Both the position numbers and the translations under genes were made by a program. Source: Tilletia caries (Eukaryota; Basidiomycota; Exobasidiomycetes; Tilletiales; Tilletiaceae). Taken from it: a stretch of 64,000 nucleotides of DNA. The stretch is taken from contig JALUTQ010000001.1 in NCBI GenBank assembly GCA_032718865.1, positions 1,860,001 to 1,924,000 of the forward strand, given 5' to 3'. Shown in pieces: positions 31,393 to 43,520 of this stretch; position 1 is the first letter of the stretch; every line of letters begins with the position of its first letter. The notes below the pieces were generated by a model. That model worked only from the letters and a program-made list of their open reading frames with translations, was not told the DNA's origin and searched no databases.

Positions 31393-33533
31393 ATGGTTCT
31401 CACTGACGATCTTGTGTATCTCGAGAAGGGCGATTGGCCGCTTCATCGCGAGCTCAAAGCCCGCGCAAATCGAGCGGGTCGCAGCCACGTATCGGAGCAT
31501 CAGAGGAATACATGCGGTGTCCACCCCGTCAAGCTTCTCGGCTGGGTCTTCCTCGCTGCCAGTCTCGGTCTGCTGTACGTAGGCATCTTCCACTCCCACT
31601 CCCTCCAGAGTCTGCACTCGGTCGCGGGCGACGGTCTTGCGGACTACTGGGATGGGGTCTTCGGCGATGCTGTCATGCACGACGTCTTCTCTGAGTCTTC
31701 AAAGGGGACCGACGATCTGTGCCCTCAGCAACCCGCATTCAAGCTCAAGGACACCGCATTCACGTTCACCGAGCCCAGTGCTGCGCTTCAGGCGAGTCGC
31801 TTGAGTGGTGCGATCCAAGTCGATACATCGGTCCAGGACGAATACCCGCCTTTCAATGACAATCCTGAGCTCTGGAAGGGTATTTTCGACCCACTCGCTG
31901 ATTACCTCGAACGGACTTTCCCACTCATCCATGCTCCCCAGGGACCCGTCACCCGCGAAAAGGTCGGCGGCGTCGGTCTACTCTACACCTGGCCCGGTTC
32001 CGATCCATCCCTGAAACCTCTTATCCTGGCCGCACATCAAGACGTAGTCCCCGTCGACAGTAAGACGGTCGACCAGTGGACATACCCACCCTTTAGCGGC
32101 TTCTACGACGAGAAGACGGGACTGGTCTGGGGTCGTGGCGCCAGCGACGACAAGTCGAGCTTGGTCGCCCTTCTCACCGCGTTTGAGTCCCTGCTCGAGG
32201 CACGGGACACGGAGGGAAACCCATGGGTTCCCAAACGCACAGTGGTGCTCTCCTTCGGTGCCGATGAAGAGGCAAGTGGACGGATCGCCTTCGAATTGGC
32301 GAAACATCTTGTCGGTGTCTACGGCGAGAAGGGCGCATACATGATGGTCGACGAAGGCGGTCCCGTCGTTCCAGCCTCAGAGTCGCCTTTCAACCGCACT
32401 CTCGCTGTGGTCGCAACAGCCGAAAAAGGTAAGCAGCTTCGCGGTTCATTATGTGCCTTCAACCTGCTATTGACATCCTTTAATGTCCTCCTAAAGGCTA
32501 TTTGGACGCTCGGATCACCGTACATGCGCCCGGAGGTCACTCCTCCGAGCCGCCTGCGCACACTGCCATCGGTCATCTGGCAAGTCTCATCACACTTATC
32601 GAAGGACGACCCTACAAAGCCACTTTGGGTGTCGACAATCCTGCCTTCACCATGCTCGGCTGCCTCACGACATCCGACAGCGTTGCCCCTGGGCTCAAGA
32701 AGGCAATGAAGGAGCTCCGTCATGCATTGAAGAAGAAGAATTCGAAATCGCGCAGAGAGCAAAAGCACCTCGAGAAGCTCAAACAGAAAGTCCTTGACCT
32801 CGCCGGAGAAGATGTCGGTTTGAGCTTCGTCACCTCCCAAGCTGTCGACCTTATCTCAGCCGGTGTCAAAGTCAACGCACTTCCCGAGGAAGCGACGGCG
32901 GTCATCAACCACCGTATCGAGATCTCCTCCTCTGTGGCCGACATCCGGGAGCACATCGCCACAACGCTCCGTGATTACGCGGAACAGAATGACATCGAGC
33001 TCGACGGCTGGGGCAACGCGACGCTTTCGTACACGCCCAAGAACAAGAACTCTATCATGGACAACGAAAACGACGAGACGTTCCTGCAGCAAGTCAGCGC
33101 ACAGACGACCATGCACAACAAGAGGTCGTGGTCCCACCTAAGGAACACGACGATGACGAGTGTCCACACAGCTGCAAAGCCAATGCTTCGGATCGTGCTA
33201 TCCGACGCGTTCGAGTCCGCCCTCGAGCCCGCGCCTCAAACGCCGCTGGAAGGCGAAGGATCCGAGCCATGGAAGCTCCTGCAGGGCGTCATCCGCACCA
33301 GCTACTCGGATCAAGACATCGTGATCGTCCCGGACCTGATGGGTGGCAACACGGATACGAAGAGCTACTGGAACCTGACGGACGCCATCTTCCGGTTCTC
33401 GCCTGGCTCGCCGAACCCGACGCCGGGAGGGCTGTCGGATGGGATTCACACTGTGAACGAGTTCGCACCGGCTGACGCGCTGGTCTATGGATGGCGGGTG
33501 TGGATCTCGCTCATCCGGGCTGTTGCAGAGTGA
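31393..33533 (+). CDS. CPS1: vacuolar carboxypeptidase S-like M20 metallopeptidase
   Basis: Exons 31393-32428 and 32497-33533 encode 690 residues. A hydrophilic head and one N-terminal membrane segment (LLGWVFLAASLGLLYVGIF) match the type II topology of carboxypeptidase S (Gly-X carboxypeptidase), which is sorted to the vacuole. M20 zinc-site motifs are present in order: LAAHQDVVPVD, GRGASDDKSS, SFGADEEASG, VDEGGPVV, the dimer-domain motif HAPGGHSSEPP, and the late histidine in GIHTVNEF. The protein is longer than yeast Cps1 (about 576 residues). A Lys-rich stretch (KKKNSKSRREQKHLEKLKQ) in the lid region may be an insertion. The intron disrupts GY of the dimerisation domain cleanly. Confidence 0.88.
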
Positions 33534-33823
33534 GCGAATGGATGGTAGGATTTATTATCCTGCTTTCTCCCCTTTATCCCCATTTAGACTTGTGGACTCC
33601 CTGTGTACATATTACGACGTGTATCCCTCTCCCAACCTGTACGCCTTTCTCACCCAAGGGGAAATCTGGTCCGAAGAGCTCTGACTGTCTCATGCTATCT
33701 CTGGTCTATGGTCTACCGATCGTCCGAGAGGATAAGAAATCAATGTTCTGAGGCAAGGTTTATGCCTTGAAAGAAGCCCACCATGCTACCGATGTCAGCT
33801 CGTCCCTTCCTATTGACGGCCAC
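33534..33823. other. intergenic, no supported gene
   Basis: 3' flank of carboxypeptidase S and promoter of UreF on the same strand. No motif was recognised. Confidence 0.5.
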
Positions 33824-35177
33824 ATGGAGGGCAGCATGATGGCAGGCTATTCCGGCCTGGAGGAGGGACAAGCATCAACAGATGCTCAGAGGGACCTCAC
33901 CCAGTACATACTCTTGCTCCTGAGCGATTCCAATCTGCCCACTGGTGAGCCTTGCAATTTCGCTGAGGGAGACGACCCGACCGACTCCTTTGACCTCCCC
34001 CATTTCTTCCCTTTCCCTATGATAAGGTGGCTTCATCGCCTCGGCCGGCCTGGAGTCATACGTGGTCCACGGTCTCCTCTCGCAATGTGCCCAAGAATTG
34101 CATGGTGCCCCTCCTGGAACTGGGCAAGGTCAGGATCAAAGTCAAGGCAGGCCACCGAGCGTCGCTCAGACATGCTCGGCGTTCCTCAGCTTCCTCGGCT
34201 CCTCGCTCGACAACTACGCACGCTCGTCGATGCCCTTCCTGGCCGATGCACACGTCCTCACAGCTCGACTGGCTGCTGCTTCCGCTCCGCAGAATCAGGA
34301 CGAGACCTGCGACCATGGGCAGAATGAACAATTGGAGACAATTCGAAAATTCGTCGAGAGTTTCGCCCGACTTGACGAAGCGTATCATTCCATGGTCCTG
34401 AATCACGTCGCGCGTCGAGCATCTTGTGCCCAAGGCGTAGCTTTCCTCGCCCTCTTCTCGAAAGCCTTCGCCCGGGCTCCCGAACTCGCCACTTCGATCG
34501 ATGTTTCGATACGGAGATTACCACCACGGCCGTCAGCAAGGAGGGCCCAGCAGGCGAACGCAAGTCAGGACCACACATTAGCCAAGACGAAGACGAATGG
34601 GGATGCGGATACGGATACGAAGGCGAAGAACGCTCTCGTCTCAGCAGCAATTGACGCTCTCAAGCTCGCCATCCGCCGTGGCTCCACACCCGGCCATCTG
34701 TCCCTCTGCTTCGGCGTCTTCACTGCCGCCTTAGGACTCGAACTGCGCTCGGCAGCACATCTGCATCTTTTCCTTCAGGCTCGGGCGCTCCTGAGTACTG
34801 CGATCCGATTGAACATCTTTGGACCGTATTTGGCACATCAGATGCTCCTATTCCATGTAAGGACGCTGGTAGATTCGACGTTGGCGGGCATGGATGCATT
34901 CGACCCCTCGAGCGAAGGCCAGGAATCGCAACCTTCCACTGGTTTGCTCATGACAACGGCGACGATGCATGGAAGAACTAGCAAGCAGGGTCTCCGACCG
35001 CACGACCAGCCTGTGAGGAACGACGATCCCGATCAAGGCTGGGCATGGGACTGGCCGGACGAGGGAGCATGGGGTGCGCATGTCTCTCTCACAGACGCGC
35101 CAACAACGACCTGGCCTCTCGGCGAGCTCGCCCAGGCGCGCCATGACCAGCTCCAGTCAAGACTATTCAACAGCTGA
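33824..35177 (+). CDS. urease accessory protein UreF
   Basis: Exons 33824-33944 and 34027-35177 join to 423 residues. The signature QYILLLLSDSNLPTGGFIAS, then AGLES, is the classic UreF N-terminus, and SLCFGVFTAALGLE with RTLVDSTLAGMDAF fits its C-terminal helices. UreF works with UreD and UreG to insert nickel into urease in the cytosol. The protein is longer than bacterial UreF because of Ala/Asp-rich inserts (about 185-215 and 340-385), as in other fungi. The start is the ATG of MEGSMMAGY. The frame extends upstream without another ATG. It converges with the carbonic anhydrase gene. Confidence 0.88.
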
Positions 35178-35378
35178 GCGCTGAGCGGCTTCAAAGAAAC
35201 AGAATCTGGGGGAAACCGTGTAATTATAGGCCAGGCCCACTAATACCCAGAAAGTAGGGAGCTATAAAGGGTGAGCCCCCTAGCATGCCGGGCAGTATCT
35301 AAAATTGTGAGAAACAGGGATCAAAGAAAGCAGGCACAATGCCCTTCTTGCGCGCGCAAACCGCGGTGCCACCGCATC

Positions 35379-36447
35379 TCATCCCGACAACGAAACTGCT
35401 GTCGGATCTTCGCCCGGGGCAGTGATGGAGACCCCGAGGTCTTTGAGCTTGCCCGTGCCGATGTCGGAAATCCAGCTGTGGGAAGGCGAAAAAGGCAGGT
35501 TCAGTCACACTTTGTCTGCGCTAGTGGGAAACCTGAATTGGAGAGGAGGCCTACGTACCCGTGAATGCTGATCTTGGACATGACTGGATGCGCATCGCGC
35601 GAGAGGGGGGGGGGGGGGTAAGGCGACGTCAGCGCCCGTGCCAAGATAGCTTCTAACGAGCCAGCAAAATCCCCAGCGCGTTCGTTAAAATCTCCCTGCG
35701 CGAGACTCACCTTGGCCGCTCAGCGGTGACACCTTTCCGGCCCAGTTGTCCTGGATGATATCAGATGCCGCGATGAGCCGCATGCTCCGCTTGACTGATT
35801 CCTCAGTGAGCAGGCGGACGCTAAACAGATTGGGACCATGAGATTTTGTGAGTGAGCTGGTTTTCCCTGCTTCCTTGGAAGACGTAATGACACGTACAAG
35901 TCAGCATCCTCGAGCTTAGCTGCCTCCTCGTTCTCCTTCAGGCTCTTGGCGAGCTCGACGAGAGGAGTGAGGTATCGACCCAGGGCTCCTCCAGGAGCTT
36001 CGCCCTTCGTGGCTACGTTCGTGGCAGCAATCATACCGCCGCACGATGTGTGGCCGACGACGATGACTGTCCTCGCACGAATCCGATAAGACGCACGTTT
36101 ATTTTAGCAGAGGTATACCAACGAGACGGGCTTATCGAGAGGTGGGGGGCGGAAGACTCACTGTGCTCGACACCCAGGGCCTGGACGCCGTATGTGAGGA
36201 CACTGACGACATTGTCATCGTCCGGGTTGAACTGGTTCGCAATGTTCCTCGCCACGAAGATCTGACCCGGGTCCGCCTTGGTGACAACGCTCTCAGGTAC
36301 GCGGCTGTCGGAGCATCCGAGCCAGAGCACCTTGGGCGCCTGTCCCTCGGAGCACGTCTTGAAGAAACCGGGCTTGAGGGTGTGGGTTTCGGAGCACCAG
36401 TGCTCGTTGTGCTTGAGCATCTCGGCGAGGGCGAGCTTGGACGACAT
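35379..36447 (-). CDS. beta-class carbonic anhydrase
   Basis: Five exons (36447-36162, 36066-35898, 35820-35711, 35583-35559, 35475-35379) join to 228 residues, typical for fungal Nce103-like enzymes that interconvert CO2 and bicarbonate. Zinc ligands and the Asp-Arg dyad are in LGCSDSRVPE and VVGHTSCGG. The C-terminal SIHGW motif is split over a 25-nt exon. The start MSSKLALAEML is preferred. The frame stays open upstream to an ATG at 36762, which would add about 105 Pro/Ser/Thr-rich residues, possibly a mitochondrial leader, so a longer isoform is conceivable. CO2 sensing and carboxylation reactions are the known roles in fungi. Confidence 0.9.
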
Positions 36448-37177
36448 CTTGTGGGTTTGATGGTGTTGAATGGCCGAAGAGGAGAAGGAGGATGAAGCAG
36501 ACGGGGAATGAAGAGGGCCGGGGGATTGGAGTCCTGGACGGCGCGCGGGATTATAAATAGCTGGGCAGGGGTTCGCAGCTGGGACAACGGCGGTGGTGGT
36601 TGGGACCGAGACGGGTGTCGTGCGCACGGTTCGAGCAGTAGCAGGAGCACAAGAAGAAGATAAGAAGTAGTTGCCGCTCACCTCAGGACGGAGGCGGGGC
36701 GGGGTGAGTCCAATCCCAAACGGGCGCCCAAGCGAACGGTGGCTGCAGCTCATCAAGGTCATTATCGCCAAGCAGCAAAGAAGCCTTGGGACAAGCCATG
36801 GGAGTTAGGAGTTAGGAGTTAGGACTAAGGACTGACTGCAGACTGAGAGAAGCAAACGATGGTGCGATGGTGATGGGAAGCGAAGCCCGGTCGAGGGACA
36901 GATCGGTGATTCATTGCATGCGGACACCGCTCATCGCACATGGCGACCTGGGTGTCGTCGAGATAGACGCAACAGTCAACAATCAATTCGTACTCCGCGG
37001 AACTCGACACTCAACCTCGTCGTGCTAGCCTGCAGCCATGTCTGGTACGACCTTGCGGAGAAGACACCCTGTGAGATCTATGCAATTCGCTGTTCATTCC
37101 AAGTTGAGAGCGCCAACAAAACATAAAATGCGATGTGAATCCGGCATCCGGGCAGTCGGCACCCACGTGAAACTGTT
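36448..37177. other. carbonic anhydrase upstream region, no separate gene
   Basis: This contains the upstream open frame of the carbonic anhydrase (to 36762) and otherwise no coding signal. The short direct repeat GGAGTTAGGA occurs three times at about 36,800-36,825. Confidence 0.5.
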
Positions 37178-38732
37178 TCAAGGCTCAATGTCCTGGACAA
37201 GGACCTGGCGGTAGCGGACTGCAAAGGAAAGGAAGAAGTGGGAAAACGCGTCAATTGGACAAGTTGGAGGAGATTCCAGAAGTGGAGAGGGCGTGCACGT
37301 ACCCTTGCCTGCCTCAATGTTCGCAACGGCTTTGGAGCACTCCTTCATGTCCATTACTTCAATCCACGGCTTGACCTGCTTCTCCGCGGCGAGCTTGAGC
37401 ATCTGTGAGAGGGCCAGTCCGGGAAGCAAAGCGAAGAGGAGTCGCGTCAGCCTGGATCTGAGCTGAATGCTACCGTTTTGCACGGAGACTCACCTCAAGG
37501 ATCTCGATCTTGCTGGCAATGTGCGACGAGCCTGCATGGTCATAAAGAAAATCAGTATTCGGTATCCATCGAGACGCGTCGCAATGCAAGCACATACCGA
37601 TAAAGGCACCGTTGCCGGCCATCTCCTGGATCTTCAGCTTGAAGGCATCTTCTGGCATCCCGACGTATACAAGCTTGCCGTGCACGACAAGTGTGCTCAA
37701 AATCTGGGCCAAGTCGACTGCGTTGGAAGAGGCAGTGGAGACAATGAAGTCGAGAGGCTTCTGCTGCAGCTTCTCCGCCCACTTGTCGTCTTCAGCGGTC
37801 GAGTAGAACTCCTTAGCACCCATCTTCAGCGCGTCGTCCTTCTTGCTGTGAAAGGGAAAGGGGCGTTAGAACACTTTCTGGAAGGACGCATCGTATCATA
37901 GTTCCACACTGACCTGGAGCTGTGGGAAATCACAACAATCTCAGCACCCATCGCTGCGCCAAGGAGCACAGCGTAGTGACCGAGGCCACCAAGACCGACA
38001 ACACCGACGCGCTTGCCGGGGCCAGCACCGTTGCGGAGAAGGGGCGAGTACACAGTGGCACCACCGCAGAGCATGCTGGCGGCGTCTGTGGACTCGAGAC
38101 CTTCGGGGATAGGGAAAACGAATTGTTGGTCTGGGCAAGGGGTCACAACAGCGGCAGAATATGAAAGGAGACGCGTCAGTAACATCAAACGCGACGCGTG
38201 AGACGCGTAAAATCAGAAGCGCGTGTAGAACTCACGAGCACGGATCGCAGTGCTGTAACCACCTTGCGCCTCGTCCTTGGTGTGAGAGTAGATAGCGTTG
38301 TACGTGTCAACGAGACCCTTCTCTCCGTCACCAATGCAGTACTGCTCCTGCTTCTGGTTGCAAGGCGGGCAGTTCAGGCATGAGCCGACCTGTGCGCCAA
38401 CACCGACGCGGTCGCCGACCTTGATATCCTTCACATTGTCGCCGACCTCGGTGACGATGCCGACGATCTCGTGGCCGGGGATGACAAACTTGGTTGCGAA
38501 GGGGCCCCAGCCGCCGGAGATGGTGTGGACGTCGGATCCGCAGACACCGCAGTGGGTGATCTTGAGGGTGACGTCGTCGGCCTCGGCGGTCTTGAGCTCG
38601 AAGTCAGTGACCTTGAAGTCGGTCCATTTGGACGAGTCGTGAATGGCGTCTGTGGGAAGGATAAGATGAGCACGGATCACGGGAACGTTACGTGCAGGTG
38701 TCGTGTGAGTGTTACTTACATCCCTTAGGCAT
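37178..38732 (-). CDS. zinc-dependent alcohol dehydrogenase (cinnamyl alcohol / Adh6 type)
   Basis: Seven exons (38732-38720, 38649-38236, 38130-37914, 37845-37598, 37531-37494, 37402-37303, 37218-37178) join to 356 residues, the usual size of medium-chain dehydrogenases. Catalytic zinc ligands lie in HCGVCGSDVH and PGHEIVG. The four-cysteine structural zinc loop is CLNCPPCNQKQEQYC. The nucleotide-binding loop is VGVVGLGGLGH. This pattern is the NADPH-preferring cinnamyl alcohol dehydrogenase/YahK/Adh6 subgroup that reduces aromatic and aliphatic aldehydes. A cytosolic location is expected. The first exon codes only MPKG. Very small exons (13, 38 and 41 nt) are notable but keep frame. Confidence 0.9.
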
Positions 38733-39455
38733 GATGTATACAGCTAAAGTTAGAGGGTATGGTAAGAACAGTAAGGGGCAGGGAGAGGGAGAGGGAAGGG
38801 AGAGGGAAGGGAACAGTTCGCAGCGGTGTTCGTCCTCCTTCTTATACTCGAACCTCATCAAACGCAAACGTGCTCCGAGCGTCATCCGGCATCCGGTCGG
38901 ACGACACTTCTTCTTCTCGCTTACGTACTCCACATCCGATCGGCGACCTCAAAGAATCTCCACCACAGCATGTTGCGCGTCATGCTGGACCATGGTGTGC
39001 ATGCTGGGCGAGTGGGATCCCTTGCCGGGGCCGACGGGAAGGACAGATGGAGGACCGAAGAACAAAAGTCGTGGTTGACCCCCGAGTAATTGTAGGATGG
39101 ACAGCGCTCAATGCTGATCAAACTCACAGTCTCTCGACTTCCTTGCGATGACGACGCGGCAGGAGAAGCTCGTCGAAAGGGATTCGCCCTCGTCTGAATC
39201 TCAAATCTCAAGTCCAAGGCGTTCAGTTCGAGGTTCAGTGGTGTACTCGTGCAGCAGCCCAGCAGGGCTCGCGCGGTCCACCCTAGGATGGTTATAGATC
39301 ACGTCCGTCCCTGAATCGCGATCCACAAAGAATGCGCGTCGAGCAGGCAGGTGTGAGGTGTCGCCGTCGCACGACTGCTGGGGTCCATCGCGATAACATT
39401 AAGGGTATGACTTCATTACCGCACCGTGAAGACTCTATGCTCCAACCGAACACCT
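38733..39455. other. intergenic, no supported gene
   Basis: Promoter of the alcohol dehydrogenase and 3' flank of NudE, both on the minus strand. It includes a GGGAGAGGGA purine run at about 38,780-38,812. No frame with recognisable motifs was found. Confidence 0.5.
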
Positions 39456-41563
39456 TCATCGTCGTGCACTACCTCCACTCTGTCGCGTCCCGCTGTTCGA
39501 CCGCGGTCGCGCCGAAGTGCCACTACTCGCCATCGTCGTAGTAGGAGTGCTGGCCCCGCTTCCCGGAACCGACGGTGTACCTGGCGCGCCCCCGATCCGC
39601 GTCATCCAGCTCGACGGCGGACCAACTGTGCGGGGATGGTGACCTCCTCCGTCGGACCCCTCCCGTTCCATCATGCCCGTGCTCATCCGTGCCACTCCCG
39701 CACCAGTGGACGCTTTCAGCAAAGCACTGCTCGGCAGAGGCAGGGCACTCCCACTCCCCCGAGGCTTCGCACCGAGCGATGAGCCCGCCGTCCCGCTCCG
39801 TTTCCGATTCAGTCGGCTCTCGCCACCGATGACAGTGTTCCCCCCAGCAACCGACTGTCCGTTGGCCCCTGTCGCAAAGAAGAGCTCATCCGAGGGGGAC
39901 ACAGCACCATTGTTCGGCAGAGGTGGCGTATCCCGACCCGCACTCGACAGCCGCGAGGACGGCCGTGGACCCAGCGTGGACCGCGCCAACCCACCCGAAG
40001 GAATAGGAATCGCACTTCCGCCCGGTCGCGCATCTAAGCTGTCCCGTCTCGCTAACGAAGCACGTGGTGTATAGCTGTTCCCCCCCGCCGCACCTGGCCC
40101 TGCACTATTGCCCAGCCGGGAGCTCGGGCGTGGGATCGCACTAGGCGCATCGCTCATGCCGTAACGCGAGCTCGTCGACGACGCCAGTGTGCTCACAGGC
40201 AGCCGACTGAGATTGCGCGCCGAGTTGATTCGCGACTCGAGCGTCTTCATCCGCGCCATCATATCCTGAACCATCCGCTGAGCCCCACCACTCGGAGTGG
40301 CAGGCACACCCGACCGCCGGGACGAAGATGAGCCCATCGGACGGGAAATTCGGGCAGATTGTGCTGGTCTGGACGAGCCGCTGATCGGAGGACGCGATAC
40401 AGCCGAATCCTGCATGCTCAAGCCGCGCAAGTCGCGACTCCCGCGTCGTGAGTGGCCGAGGTGCGAAGGTCGTGCTGTGGAAGCTGTCGCAGGCATGGTC
40501 CGTTGTCTCGTCACCGTTGTATTTGGACTCAATGCACGCTCAGCCACAGCTGCAGATCCAGAACTCCGTTGTCCAGTCGACACCGAAGACGCCGAAGACA
40601 TGGGTCGGTTGACGACCAGGTCGGAGAGGTTCAAGTCGGTCTCGAGGGAATCGCTGACGATGTCTTCGGCGGCGGGACCGGGCGCATCGGACCGGCTCTG
40701 AGCGCGGCTGAGCGAGGGCGTCATGTTTCTGACCACTGACAACTCTTCGTTGAGCTCCCTGATCTCATCCTTCAGCCGCTGATTCTCTTCTTCCAGGGTG
40801 GCTTTTGTGAAGAGCTCCTCCTCCAGCAGAGCTGTTTTCTCCATCGCTACGTTGTAGCGCCCTTCCATATCCATCAGCGAGGACTGGACCATTCTGTACG
40901 CAGTTCCAGGGTCGTGTCAGTGCTAAAGCTCCAAGTGTACCCATCGTAGGGACGCATGTACTCACCGCTCCGCGCTTTCTAGTTCATCGTTCGTCAGCTC
41001 CATGTCGCGAACTTTGTTCTTGTAGTTGTTATGCGCGTCCCGCAGGGTCTCGACCTCCTTGTTCAGATCCGCAAGGGTCTTGTTGTGCTCCGACAGCGAA
41101 CTCTGGTACTTGCTCTAAACAGCGACAGCGCATACAGATGCAAAATCTCAGCATTTCCAGCTCTGGATTAAAGGAGATCATCGACCAGACTCTCGAAAAC
41201 GAAGAACGCACCTTCCAATTGTCTACGTCTGCCCGCATCGCCTCGTTCTTGTTCTGGAGGTCGGTGAGCCGCTTATTCGAAGCTGAGATTTCTCGTTCCA
41301 TCTCTGCCTCAAGCTCCTTGGACCCCTCCATGAAGTCTTGCAGCGTCGCTTCCGTTTCATTGAGGGTGTCGTGCAGGTCATTGACCTTGCTCTTCCAGTA
41401 TCTGACTTCGTCCTCGGGGCTGGAAAAGGAGCTGTGCAGAAGGCGCAAAGAGGAAATTTTTTGAGCGATGTGGCATATATTTGGGGCACCGTCGACACAA
41501 CGACGAGGTTCGCGCGCATCAGGCTGGCACTCACGGGATGTCCTCGTTGTCATCGTGAGCCAT
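39456..41563 (-). CDS. nuclear distribution protein NudE homologue
   Basis: Four exons (41563-41535, 41419-41212, 41114-40966, 40893-39456) join to 607 residues. The N-terminal 190 residues form a long coiled coil (EVRYWKSKVNDLHDTLNETE, then ELEAEMEREISASNKRL, SLMDMEGRYNVAMEKTALLE and LKDEIRELNEELSVVRN). These are typical NudE/Ndel1 sequences that bind Lis1/NudF and dynein for nuclear migration along microtubules. The C-terminal 400 residues are Ser/Pro/Arg-rich and disordered. The start MAHDDNEDIP has a 29-nt first exon. It is divergent from the Mediator 5 gene. Confidence 0.88.
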
Positions 41564-41978
41564 CTTGATGTTGGTCGTAATCGTCCGTGGCGACGTTGAA
41601 TGCTCGCTGCGTCGTGAATTGGGTGCTGAATGAGTGTGGTTGCTGCGCTGAGGGTTTTTGAGTCGCGGACTCCAGGGATGGACCACGTCCGCACGGTATG
41701 GGTTCGTGGTAGGAAACTCGGTCCGCCGCTCCTGTCTTGGCCGATGTTCTTGATGATGCTGGTCGTCGTCCGATGCGATCTTCGGGCGAAAGGGGACCAC
41801 GCGCTGTCATGCTTAGAGGGTCGTGTTGTCCAAGCGCGTGCTGTGCTGCACGGTACCGACCATGCACCGCCCACTATCCACAGGACAGCAGAACAGCGCA
41901 ACGCATCGCATTCATTCAAAATGGCCACCTCTAACCTCTTCCATTGAATCAGGCGGAAGAGAAGGACACGAAGCAGGC
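41564..41978. promoter_or_regulatory. divergent promoter between NudE and the Mediator 5-like gene
   Basis: 415 bp between the two ATGs on opposite strands. No coding exon of a longer Med5 could be found here. Confidence 0.4.
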
Positions 41979-43250
41979 ATGGAGCATGCGCAGAGGATGG
42001 AGGCAGCGGTAAGTTACCTATGTCAATATGGATATCTGCGTGGCGAGCTGAGTGATTTGTCGCTGACCTCCGTGTTTGCAGAATATCTTCGCCCAACGAT
42101 TGGCATCCGACGATCCCAACCTCGTCCTGGCCGAATTCCTCACTGAAGATGCAAGCGTTCAACCCGTGCTGACCGGGCAGATTGTTTCAAGGTTGTCCAC
42201 GCTCTCGCATGCGGCCGATTTCGACTCCCTCTCAAGACTATGCCGAGCCCTCTTGGGAAATCTAAGAGCGCTCGATGTCATCGTCGGCCATGTCGGATGC
42301 CAAAGATTAATCGAACCTGTCTCCGTCTTCTTGCGGGACGAAAGGCAGGCGGAAGAAGGTGAGTCCTTCCGCCTAAAGCGTGCGACTACGTCTGGTCGGT
42401 GCTGATCAATGATTCTTTGCGTCTTCAGTCGATGATGCGTCGATCCTAACGTCCCATCTGTTCTTTGCTCAGGCTCTGGTCCAGAGACAACAGGTGAGAG
42501 TGCCAGTCCATGTATTGAATATGGATTCATGCTGACTAGCCTGTCTTCGTCCCCAGTCATCACACATCAAAGAGCCACCCACCCCCATTCCCATGCTGGA
42601 AGAGTACCTTCGCGTGAGATCTCTCAGCTACCAGCTGAATCAGCTTAGCGAGAATGAGCGGGAACTCATCGGGCGATGGGTCACCGCGCTCTTCGACTCT
42701 GAAGGTATCTCAGACGAGCTTTCTCGGTGAGATCCACATCCGGCCCGGTAGTCGAGGTCATATTGGCGCTGAACGTCTTCTCCTATACAGAGATTCCCCG
42801 CCAAAAACAATGCTCAAGCTCGCACCGACACTGTTTGCACAGTCCATATCCGCCTGTGCGACTGGGATAGTCGACCTCGACACGCTCAGAGGCGCCTTGA
42901 CTTACTTCCTCCAAGACTTGCTGAGCTACACACTACCGGGTCCAATCATCTGGCTCCTCCGCCAATTGACACACTACCCGCCTCCCTCGCCGGACTCGTC
43001 TCTTACCTTGGGATCCTCCCATGCTTTCGGCGCAGAGGCCAAGATGAGATGGTGTCTCTACCTCGATGTCCTCGCCATGCTCCTCTTGGCAGATACCTGC
43101 CCGGAGAGTGTCATTGTCGTCACTGCCCCCGCTCTGCGTGCGCTTTTCAGCCCTCAGATACGGCTTCGGGCGGTGAGAGAGGGCAAGCAGGCCGAGTTGA
43201 CCGCGTTATGTAGTAGAATCGTTGCGGTGCTCACCGGCCAGCATCGTTGA
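41979..43250 (+). CDS. Mediator subunit 5 (Med5/Nut1)-like, short form
   Basis: Five exons (41979-42008, 42082-42358, 42429-42493, 42557-42726, 42791-43250) join to 333 residues. The last exon carries [19 protein letters not shown], then [20 protein letters not shown] and IIWLLRQL, close to the conserved C-terminal block of Med5, a tail-module subunit of the RNA polymerase II Mediator. Known Med5 proteins are about 900-1,100 residues, and this gene has no room upstream for the missing part because NudE starts 415 bp away. Either a reduced Med5 or a separate gene for the C-terminal block. All splice sites are canonical and no stop interrupts, so it seems to be expressed. Confidence 0.6.
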
Positions 43251-43520
43251 GAGAATGGATCTTTGCCGACTGCCACGGAACATGTCGCGGTGGGTCAAAT
43301 TTAGCGCCTCCCGAAACGTGTTCGGCGAGATCCAATAAAATGCAGGACCAGGCTTCCCGCTTCGCCGCTGCGTCCGGTCAGACGACCACGGGCATCGACT
43401 TGTCAGATCTTCCAAACGACGCAGAGAACTGCCTTCCCACACCCTGAGCGAGGACTTGAAGACGTTGTCTACGCTGTCTCTGCCTTCTCACCACGTCCCC
43501 TTCAGCTGAGCTCGGACAAG
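43251..43520. other. short intergenic region
   Basis: 3' flank of the Med5-like gene and promoter of the next gene. Nothing was recognised. Confidence 0.5.

Noticed and set aside
35220..35330. tRNA or small RNA gene
   Set aside because: Looked for cloverleaf arms and internal promoter boxes and found none. No tRNA was recognised anywhere in the window.
36448..36762. N-terminal extension of the carbonic anhydrase as certain coding sequence
   Set aside because: Open and in frame but of low complexity and unlike other beta carbonic anhydrases. The MSSK start gives the normal length.
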